This document shows, piece after piece, positions 45,975 to 55,500 of a stretch of DNA of 64,000 nt. The number at the start of each line of letters is the position of its first letter. Position 1 is the stretch's first letter. The position numbers and the translations under genes were made by a program. The DNA comes from JBBQZU01 sp038207425 (GTDB lineage Bacteria > Bacteroidota > Bacteroidia > Flavobacteriales_D > Cryomorphaceae), in contig JBBQZU010000001.1 of the NCBI GenBank assembly GCA_038207425.1, forward strand, positions 1 through 64,000, in the 5' to 3' direction. Below the pieces are notes generated by a model. The model did not search any database, was not told the DNA's origin, and saw only the letters and a list, made by a program, of their open reading frames with translations.

Positions 45975-48755
45975 ATGAAGGCTCCAAAGTTTACTGCAAC
46001 TATAGTTGTATTCTCGTTTTTTTTTGTTCAAGGGAGCTTCTCACAAATATCAAATATACAGGGTGTTGCTGTAGAGTGGGCTGAATTTATACCTACACCT
46101 CAGCTAGGATATTATGCCCGTGTAGTGAATGAGCATCAACTGCCTAATTGTGAGATACCGCCTTCGTTACCGAATCTTCGCGATTGGCGATCTTCAGTTT
46201 TTAGAGATCAGATTGCGTCATTAAACCCTCAAATTTTGCGTTTTCCAGCGGGAACCGCAGCAAATTTTTGGTATTGGGAGGACGAAAATAGAATGATTGT
46301 GGGCAACAATGGACTGCCTAGAAGCCTTCAAATATGCGAAGGTTCTTTATTAGATGTTCCTGAATCAACGGACATAGGTTGTCCGGGTACCTTGTTTAAT
46401 TTCAATGCAGATGAATTTGAAACGATAGTAAGAAAGTCATCTACTTCCCTGCAATCATTTAAGGTTGCAATGGATGAGTTTAGGAATGTGGATGGATTGA
46501 ATGTGAAAGAGATGTTTGTTTTAGGCCCAATTGATCCATTTTACTATGTAGGAAGTCCTCAACTGGAATATGAAACTGCTGGTTTTACCGTTGCTGAGAA
46601 GCGTCAACGCATTAGTCTGAGGGCTTATGAAAGAATGATTAAGCAGCTCAATAAGATTTTGAAAGAATATTGTGGCAATTGTGCGAGTTATAATGGTGAT
46701 TTTGATTTTGAGATTGGCAATGAAGTATTTTTAGGAAAGTACGGTAAATTTTTCCCGTTTGAATCTTGTTTCAGTTTGCCATTAGATCAAAATTGCGACT
46801 TCTGTCGAACTGATGTAAACTTCTACGCTGACCTTTGCGATGCTATTATTCCAGTAATCAAAGCGAAATTTCCGAACGCCAAAATTGCTGCTGTGGGCAG
46901 CAGAGTGGCTGTGTTTGGTCAACAATGGACTCAAACTTTGATAAACCGCTTTGGGCCGCAATCTGTGAATCCCATCAACGGATTGGCAGTTCATTTTTAT
47001 GCCCCACCATTTCCGCCACAAAACCTCAATTACCAAATGTGCATTGGGAACCCGAGCACTTACAATGCCGATAATCTGCTTCACTTTCCGTTTAAGGTTA
47101 TGAGTGATTTCTTTATTTCAAAAGCCTGCAATATTATGGCGGGTTCGGGCCTTGAAGTATGGGCATCTGAGTTCAATAGCCTTGATATGGGTAATAGTTG
47201 TATTGCGGATTTTGCGTCACCTATACCTGAGGCAGAACCGCTTTTTTATCTTGATAATTGGGTGCATACCTTGAATGTTTTAGGTCAGTTCAACAGTATG
47301 ATGGCTTATAGCATCACCACACCCGATCCGTGGCTCAATGCTTCGGGTGGAGTGCCATTTCCGAAATTGGTTATGCATTCAATGTACGGGAATCCTCATG
47401 CTTCGGCGATGCTCGGCGACGGTACCCTCACCGGTGCTGGAATAGCTACCACAACTCTTCTAAGTTTGCTCAATGAGTCTGGGTCTATGAAGCGAATAAT
47501 TATCGCTCCACCAGCTAACATTGCAATACAGCCAGATGGAACATGGCAGCCAAATGTCTCCCCCGGCACAGTATTGCCTTATCACTATATGCTATCTCAA
47601 GTGTTGAGTAGCGGTGGCACCCTGGTAACCCCTGTTTTTGATATTTACGGCTGGCTTTTCAAAGGGGCGAATTCTTATAAGATGTTATATGTCAATTTGC
47701 GCAATGTCCAGGTGAATGTGAATGTGTCAAATATTCCGGGTTTTGAAGGGCAAATTTCAGGCACCACGCACCATGCATTACAAGCGGAATTGCTCTCGCG
47801 TATTACGAATGGGTTGAATACTCCTTTTGTCCAAAACAATACTTTTTCATCAATTACTGGTCAAGTTACATTACCCCCGTACTCCTTTGCTATTATCAAT
47901 GGTGTGTTACCACCCGATTGTTCAGCGGTTTCTCAAACATCATTTTCATGCCCATGCAACCCGCCTTTGCTAAATCAAACCAACTTTGAGAATAATTTTG
48001 GTGTGTGGGTTTCTGGAGGATTAGGGGCTGTAAGGGTACCGACCCAACCGGCTTATCCGCCGCAGGCAGGATCATTCTTACTTCGCTTGAGGGGCAATTC
48101 ATCTTCTGCTCATATCACTGCTGGGCCGGCGCAAGCTCAGACAACCAACCGAATAAAAATTAGATTTGATTATGCCGGATTTGCTATGAATTCCGAGAAT
48201 GACAAGCTACTGCTTCAAGTAAGCACCAATGGAGGACTTAATTTTGTTACCATCAAGGAATTGATATATGGAATTGATTTTCAGAATGGAATCCCAGCAC
48301 AACTTAATATTACCTATCTCGGACCTTTTTCTTCGCAGTTTTTAGTTCGAATTAAGAGCAGCACCTTTGCTGGAGGTAAGGACTTTTTCATTGATAATGT
48401 GAAGATGTTTGCGTGTACGCAACCGACTCAAGCTGCTATTGCGCCTTTTTCAAATGAAGACCAAAATCATAGCGAAGCTGATGTAGCATCATACAGAGAG
48501 CCAGAAATGCAGCTATATCCGAATCCTTCGAGCAATGAAATTAACCTTTTAGTGAAAGATTTCCCAGAACAAACAGCCCATTATACATTGATCAATGGGG
48601 CAGGTCAAATGGTGCATTCCGGAATATTAGCTCTTACTGATTCCCAGGAATACCACAATATCCAAGTGTCGCATTTAGCCGAAGGGCTTTATACTTTGCT
48701 GGTATATTCAGGTAGTTCAAAGCTTACAAAGAAATTGGTAATCCAGAGACCCTGA
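45975..48755 (+). CDS. Secreted clan GH-A-like glycosidase with T9SS tail
   Basis: A 926-residue exported protein. Signal peptide at 1-24 (FTATIVVFSFFFVQGSFSQ). Residues ~25-560 look like a (beta/alpha)8 glycosidase of clan GH-A type: LRFPAGTAANFWYW near the start (as in GH39/51/79-like enzymes), FEIGNEVF with Glu250 in the acid/base position, and VWASEFNSLD with Glu399 in the nucleophile position, 149 residues later. I cannot place it in a named GH family. A beta-sandwich of the MAM/jelly-roll kind follows (~670-830), then a T9SS type A sorting domain (~845-926, LYPNPSSNEINLLV, LAEGLYTLLVYSG). It should be secreted or displayed on the surface and act on a polysaccharide. It stands alone in its own transcription unit. 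Confidence 0.75.
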   Translation: MKAPKFTATIVVFSFFFVQGSFSQISNIQGVAVEWAEFIPTPQLGYYARVVNEHQLPNCEIPPSLPNLRDWRSSVFRDQIASLNPQILRFPAGTAANFWYWEDENRMIVGNNGLPRSLQICEGSLLDVPESTDIGCPGTLFNFNADEFETIVRKSSTSLQSFKVAMDEFRNVDGLNVKEMFVLGPIDPFYYVGSPQLEYETAGFTVAEKRQRISLRAYERMIKQLNKILKEYCGNCASYNGDFDFEIGNEVFLGKYGKFFPFESCFSLPLDQNCDFCRTDVNFYADLCDAIIPVIKAKFPNAKIAAVGSRVAVFGQQWTQTLINRFGPQSVNPINGLAVHFYAPPFPPQNLNYQMCIGNPSTYNADNLLHFPFKVMSDFFISKACNIMAGSGLEVWASEFNSLDMGNSCIADFASPIPEAEPLFYLDNWVHTLNVLGQFNSMMAYSITTPDPWLNASGGVPFPKLVMHSMYGNPHASAMLGDGTLTGAGIATTTLLSLLNESGSMKRIIIAPPANIAIQPDGTWQPNVSPGTVLPYHYMLSQVLSSGGTLVTPVFDIYGWLFKGANSYKMLYVNLRNVQVNVNVSNIPGFEGQISGTTHHALQAELLSRITNGLNTPFVQNNTFSSITGQVTLPPYSFAIINGVLPPDCSAVSQTSFSCPCNPPLLNQTNFENNFGVWVSGGLGAVRVPTQPAYPPQAGSFLLRLRGNSSSAHITAGPAQAQTTNRIKIRFDYAGFAMNSENDKLLLQVSTNGGLNFVTIKELIYGIDFQNGIPAQLNITYLGPFSSQFLVRIKSSTFAGGKDFFIDNVKMFACTQPTQAAIAPFSNEDQNHSEADVASYREPEMQLYPNPSSNEINLLVKDFPEQTAHYTLINGAGQMVHSGILALTDSQEYHNIQVSHLAEGLYTLLVYSGSSKLTKKLVIQRP

Positions 48756-48808
48756 ATTCAAGGTATGTTGAATTCTGCAAGGGTATGTAGGTAATCTGAA
48801 ATCTCCGT

Positions 48809-49243
48809 TTATAGCTCTCTGAGATTTTTATTGCTTAAGTAAAAAAGTGCAATAACTGCTCCTGCAAAAACTCCAAGAGCATCGGCCACAAGATCCGATA
48901 AGCTCGCGTATCTGCTCGTAGTAAAATAGCCCTGTAACACCTCCGTGAAGATGCCAAAGCAAATTCCAATAGTTAGGATTTGGAGAAGCACTTTTTTGTA
49001 GCCCGCAGAAACTTTTCTACGCATCCACACACCCCAAGCCATAAGTATTGCGAGCACGGCGAATACGCCTACGTGAGCCAGCTTGTCTTCAATATTAATT
49101 TCCCAGAAATCAATATCTGGCAAGTCTTCACCCGGAAGCAGACACAAAAAAAGTATAAAGGCAGCCCAAAGAAATGCCGCCTTGTATGCTTTAATAAATG
49201 AAATATTGTCAGCCGATAAGTTGCTTGTATCCTTCTGCATCAA
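48809..49243 (-). CDS. VanZ-family membrane protein
   Basis: A 144-residue inner-membrane protein with four predicted helices (~25-43, ~58-78, ~88-105, ~115-135). VanZ-like features are the IEDKLAHVGVFAVLAILM segment and GIFTEVLQGYFTTSRYASLSDLVADALGV, where the acidic and polar residues are typical of the family. The family is named after a teicoplanin-resistance gene, but its role in Bacteroidota is unknown. The frame overlaps the end of gcvH by 35 bases on the same strand; the first ~15 residues may not all be used. Order ruvA-sprA-gcvH-vanZ recurs in Flavobacteriia. Confidence 0.88.
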   Translation of the reverse strand: MMQKDTSNLSADNISFIKAYKAAFLWAAFILFLCLLPGEDLPDIDFWEINIEDKLAHVGVFAVLAILMAWGVWMRRKVSAGYKKVLLQILTIGICFGIFTEVLQGYFTTSRYASLSDLVADALGVFAGAVIALFYLSNKNLREL

Positions 49244-49580
49244 TAAGTTCTGATGTGCTTCCGGCTACTTCAATCTTAATCATCCAGCCTTTGCCATATG
49301 GATCATCATTTACCAATTCTGGATTGGATTCAAGACTTTTATTGAATTCAATAATTTTTCCTGACACAGGCATAAACAGGTCTGATACAGTTTTTACTGC
49401 TTCAATGGTACCAAAAACTTCTCCGCCTTCAAAAGTTTCACCTTCAGTTTCAATTTCAACAAATACGATATCGCCTAGCTCACCCTGAGCAAATTCGGTA
49501 ATACCTACTGTTGCAACTTTGCCATCAAGGCGTACCCATTCGTGGTCTTTGGTGTATTTTAGTTCAGCCGGAACATTCAT
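49209..49580 (-). CDS. gcvH: Glycine cleavage system H protein
   Basis: A 123-residue lipoyl carrier protein of the glycine cleavage system, which shuttles the aminomethyl group between the P, T and L proteins. The lipoylation site is Lys63 in GTIEAVKTVSDLFMP; the N-terminal YTKDHEWVRLDG and the GITEFAQGELGDIVFVE stretch are characteristic. The length is normal. It lies 11 bases after the sprA stop, with its own promoter box inside the end of sprA. The other gcv genes are not here. Confidence 0.96.
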   Translation of the reverse strand: MNVPAELKYTKDHEWVRLDGKVATVGITEFAQGELGDIVFVEIETEGETFEGGEVFGTIEAVKTVSDLFMPVSGKIIEFNKSLESNPELVNDDPYGKGWMIKIEVAGSTSELIDAEGYKQLIG

Positions 49581-49591
49581 ATGAAAATGAT

Positions 49592-52500
49592 TTATTGAGT
49601 TAGGGTAAAGCGCAAAGATATACCAGTGTTGATATTCATTGTGGGGAATGAGATAGAAACTTTTGGTTTATTAATCTGATGATCATAAAAAGCCCTGATA
49701 TTCAATCGGTCAGAGATCACATAATCTATAGAAGTTTTAATCGATACAAGGTTTTGTCCTGATGTTATCTGATTGGTTCCTTCATCCATACGGCGTGCAA
49801 TCATCTCTGTATCTCTGATGTTGAGATCGGCACGTATATTAAGGTCGCTCTTTCGGGTTTTGCCACCTATTTTGAGTGCTACGTTAGGGAATCGATAGCC
49901 TGTGCCTATTACCCAATCAATACTTCGGTTTTCTGTAAGCTGAAAATTGGCTGTGCTGAAAGCCAGGGTGCGCGTTCTGCCTGTTTCCAGGTTTATGATG
50001 AGCGAGTTTTGTAAGGTCATATCAATCCTCAGAAGCGGACTAATTTGTTCGGATAGCGTAATTGCGGTAATTTGTTTTGTAGGAATAAAATTTTGCTCCG
50101 GAGAGTTATCGCGCAGCGGGTCACCGTTGAAATCCTCGCCTGCAGCAAGGTTAGTTGTGAAGTTGTTTACACTGAAAGTGCTTCGGTAGGCGTGACTCAA
50201 ATTAATATTGCGAAAGTACTTTTTAAGTGCTGGTATCTTGGATAAACCATCATAGCTAAAGTTCCAGTTGGGGTTTCGAACAGCATCGAGTATAGTATAG
50301 TCTTCAAGAAACAAATTCACCTTATCAGCCCCGCGTCCGGTATAGGCTGCAACGAATGCAGGAATAAGTACATCTTGTGAACTTGGGCCAAAACCATCAG
50401 CAAAGTTTCCCTCAAAACCTGACCCTGGCGTGGACAGACCCGTTTCAAGCGCAAGCCGGTTCGAAATTTCATCACGGAGGTCCTTAAATTCTTCAAAAGT
50501 CGGACTCACATTATTGCTAAGGTTTTGAGTCCAGGCCGTTGGCCAGGCAATCATTGTAGTAGTTATGCTTCCTGTTTGAAATTGGCTTTCTTCAAGGAAT
50601 TGCTGTAAATCTTCATTAAAGCGGAAAAATGATCCGTCATTGAATGACCTTCTTCGTGAAGCAGTTATTTCAATCCGCATGTTGGGCAGAGGTTCCAGAT
50701 TTATCCTCATATTGAAATCTTCAGTATACGTTTCGACGTACTGGCTGTTGAGAAAGCCATTTTGTACAAGCCAACCTTTCAGCGCAGCCTGCCGGTTAAA
50801 ATTTTCAAATTGATGCCCCAACACAAATCCTATACCCGGCGCATTAAAACCGGGATCCATTCCAAATAAATTCGACTTCCGGTTATAGCCCGGCAAGATA
50901 GTTCCTTCATTTAGGCTATATACCAGCGTAATATTTTTTAAGCTCATAAAGAGTTTAGCCATATAGTCAAACGCATTTATTGAGTTGGCATCCTTCTCCT
51001 TCTTATCTTCTTCTTCTCCTTCCGCTTTTTTCCCACCTTTTGTTGGGGGGGCGGTGAGAGGTCGGCCTGCCGATCGTCCCTGTCGCTGAAACTTATTATT
51101 TACATTTTTAAAGTATGGAATCTTGTTGTAGAGTGTAAGGAAATTCATTTGCCCGTTAAGGCTCATATTTCTGGCATTTTGAATTACGTTACCCAATGTG
51201 TCTTGAGAGAAAGGCGCGCGGTTCCAGTTATAAGTACCGGTATATCTGGCATCGAGTGAAAGCCAGTCGAGTATCGGAATCTTTTCAATCGGAATTTTAT
51301 AATTGCCACCAACTGTTTGGTTGAAGGTCACATTTTCACCAAAATTGGTAACACTTTGCCAAATCGAGTCTCTTACTTGGTTGAATGAGCCCCGGTCTGA
51401 GCGGTCTACACGCCCTGGTGGCTCTTGTACAAACGACATGTTATTTGCACTGTATGTGAACTTCAGGGAGTTGGTAAGATCATATTGCAAATCGTAAATA
51501 CGTGACCAGGTAAAAGTTTTTGTGAAAAGCGTAGGCTGCTCAAAATCAAAATCATCGAAGTTATTTCTGAACTGAGTTTCACTATACATTCTGTTTATCT
51601 CAGTGCGCATAGAGAAACTTTTTGGCGCAAGGAAAAAGTTGAAGTCGCTGATAAGTGCCAGCCACTTGGTGCTGCTGAGAAATTTGCTGGTTGCAAAGGG
51701 TTTATAGTTTTTGGGTTTAAGCGCGAAGTTGTAGCCGACACCAAGCCTATACTGACGCTGATTGTCAAAGGTAGTATTAATGTCATAAAAATTTCGGTCA
51801 CTATATGCAAATGTGGCATTGAAGTTCTCAATATCCCAAGGCATCGGCTTTTTCTCTGTATTCACCCGTTCCTTTCGCACGTTGGTAAAATTTAAGCTTC
51901 TCCTTCGGGTATAGGTCTGCGATCTGGCTCGAATTTCACTTTGTTCATTTGGCGATAAGCCGTCCAATACATCCCTTAATTCAAGGTCTGGGGCAAGTGG
52001 GTCAAACCGAGGCTGGATAAACTGTTCAGCCTGTCCGATATACATGGGTATTTTAATGCCGCTCTCTTCGGGCAGAAATTTACCTAGTTCAAGGCTGGAA
52101 TTTACATCATAACCCATGGAAGTTTCTTGAGGACGCTCTGCAACTCGGCTTTCCAAAGAGCCGAAGTTTGGAGTCATAATATTTCCGGAAAGACTTACTG
52201 TACCAAAGTCTGCAAGTTGCGTATTCACCCTTGCGAGCGCAGCCCAACCACCATCGTTGTTGAAATCAGACAAGCGAAGTTCATTCACCCAAATTTCAGC
52301 GCTTTCGCGGCTACCATCATCCATGGCCCATATATTTGCGCCTGCATTTGGGTTTCTTACCCCAATCATGATTACCCGCACTGCACTGAGCACTGGATTA
52401 CCGCGAATTCGTATACGGCGATTGCCATCAGGCACATCATATATTTGTTGGTCAGGAAATCCTAATTGATTTCGTTTGTTTTTGGCATCCTGAAGTTTAG

Positions 52501-55500
52501 AAAATTCTATTTTCATGTTGTTGCCTTCGGGCCAAATGTTTTGAGGCGTGCTAGCCGCATTCAAGTCAGTAGGTATAACCGGAATTTCATACTCGTAAAA
52601 GTTCTGATCAAAATCCGTTCCCAGCCTTACAAATACGCTTACATCACCAAATGCGATGAGGTTATTCAAATCAAGCGATTCTCCATGAATAAACATTTCC
52701 AAATTGCCATACATCCTCATATCTATATTCACAGCTCTGAATGCAGCGCGGGCATCACCATCTTCAAGATTACGAACCCTGAGCACAAGAGATTGCTCAT
52801 TAAGGCTGCGAAGGTTGGCTGTTCCGGCGTCAATTTCGCGCGAAATGCCAGGTGGAGTCACATAATTTAACGGTATTCTCTGACTATTTTCTTCAATATT
52901 TACAGCCAGTATATCAAACTCAGTATCACCTGGAGGGCCTATTACCCCATCACCTTCGCGAAGGGTCTGAGTATACCGGCGCCATTCACCCCTTATTAGC
53001 TCAAGGCGGGCAAAGCGTAAAATCATTGGAGTATCGAAGCCGCTAAGGACGATTCTCATAAAACGAATTGATCGGAGGTCCTGAATGTTGTTTACCGATT
53101 GACCATCGCGTACCGGTATTTTGTATTGATACCAGCGCACCTGACGTCCATCGGGAGCAATACCGTCTATCACATCTGTAATGTAGTTGTTGCCAACCTG
53201 CCATTCACTTGGTGCAACTTGCGGGTCAGGCATATCTATGCTGTACTGGTAGTATTGCTCAGCTTCACCGAGCGTAAGGTCCTGATTGGTATCTTCAGTG
53301 GTAGGCAAGGTAGTAGCTTGGGTAGGATAGGCCTCAGGACTATCCTGTGTTGTTACCGAGTTGCCTTCAAATCCATTGAAGTTGCGGTACCTGTCTATGA
53401 TGTCGGTACCTTGTGCATCAAATGTGGAGCTGCGGTAGAATTTGAAGTTATCAGTTGAAGGATCCGCATTTGTAGCTGAAATAACATCGGGTGATACCCC
53501 CGGCAAACTCGTAATTCTATCAAGAAAGTTTGAGAAAAACTCACGTTCATCCTGATCGCCCCAGCCATCGTAACCAACGTCTTGCTGTCTATTGCTATTT
53601 GTGGTATTGTCAAAAGCATTAACTATACTCTGCGTTGTAGGAATCCTACCCCAGGAAGAATTTTCGGTTAGCAAACCATTCGGATTATTCGGGTCAGGGG
53701 GCAATCCATTTTCAAAGCTCATTTGACCGTCGCGAAGCACATCTTCAGAAACGTTGCCAATGTTAACAAGGAGTTTACCCCTGGCGTTGCCCTGTGTGCC
53801 AAGGAAGTCGCGTGTGTCTGAATTGTATGGATCCATTACCCAAAACTGAATAAATTCAACGTTGGTTTGCTCAAAGTCCGTTGTGTTAATTGCTCTCATA
53901 GCGCCTCCCCATCGGGTATTGGGCTCATTGAGTGCTCCGGTTGCAGGATTTATACCTGCTGATGTAATGGATGGCTCTGCATCGTAGTTGTAAGGGCCTC
54001 GATCAGAAGGCCAGAAAGCAAAATCCAAGGTGGCGATATTCGCAGGGGTACCTGCGGGCAATTCCCTGTCGGGAAATACTTCATTTTCGGTAACCTCGCG
54101 CTGGTAATGGCGCTGGTTGTTCACGTTATTGGGTGTGAGGTTATCATTTCTGAAAAAGAGGGGATCCATGATATACCATCCAAATTTCGCCCGGTTGTAA
54201 CCGAGACGCAGGTCATTGTTTAGTGAAGCTTCCGGAAACCGGTTAGGTTGATATTGTGGTATGGAGGCTAAACCCCATGAAGCAAAATTTCTCAGGTCGA
54301 TAAGGGAAATTGTTCCCTCGAAATCGTCGATGTAGGCATTGCCATTTCTACCAACCACTTTGTTATGTCCGGGAATTAGCTGCGCAAATTCAAATGCGGC
54401 ATCAATTTTAGATGTTTCCTTGGTATTTAAGAATGGCAGTGCGTTTACCATGTCGGTCAGGAAGCGGGATTCGGTTTGGTAATTTGCATCAAAACCAACG
54501 AGCGTATTGTTCATTGGTTCATCGCCGATATTAACTTTTTGCGTTAGTGGCCTTTCATTAAGGTTCATTATAGTTGCTCCCAAATTGAACCCTTTGTTCA
54601 CCCGATAGTCGAACCTGGCACCCATAAGCCGCCGGGTTTGAATGCTGAATAGTGTATTGCTTTCTACGGAAATCTGGATTGGGGTCTGCGACTCCAGAAG
54701 GCCGGTATTGAGTATTTTAACTCGGCCCAGGTTATAATCAACAGTAAAATCCTGGTTTTCTATTAACGGTACTCCACCGGCGGTAACTCTAACCGCGCCT
54801 TGAGGAATATTCAGTGCGTTCAGCGCAATTTCATCAGACGACGCTGATTTGTATGAGCCTTTTAATTTGAAACGGTTGAGGAATAAAAAGTTTTGCTGGG
54901 CTACTATTTTCGTTGAGTCATAGAGTTGAGGATATACTATTTCATTTATTCTTTCCTCTGATACTCCTGCAGTTTGAAGCTTCGTATATAAATGCTGACC
55001 GAAGGGCTCGATAACAGGAAAATAAACCCGACCATTCTGGGCATTGATCGTTCCACCCATTGTAGCAGCCTGATCCACAAAGTCAAACCGTCCGTCGGGT
55101 TGCGGATTTCCGTTAAGATCAAGTTTGTCAAGTTCAAAAATCTGGATAAGCGGAGTATTTTGTACCTGAGGCTCAGGGATTATAGGTAAGTCAATACCTT
55201 CACGCGGGTCATTGTACCATACATTTAGTATGAAATCCATGCTATTTACCTGAAATGCACCAAGTGAATAAACGTTTTTCATCATCAAATCCCACATTGG
55301 ATTTCTCACATCCAGAATGGTTGATTTCAACATTTTCAAGTATAGAGCATTTGGCGCAGCTACACCATCGTTTGAGAGGTCTCCAACCTGATATGTGGTT
55401 CCGGCCAATGTATACTGGTATGCCACACCAAGTACTTCGGCGTTATTCAAGGCCTGATTAAGTGAAATGAAGCCCAATCTTTCGTTAAATGTATACTCGT

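Noticed and set aside
48809..49243. VanZ homologue as a glycopeptide-resistance gene
   Set aside because: No vanHAX-type genes are nearby, and VanZ-like proteins are widespread in Bacteroidota with unknown roles.
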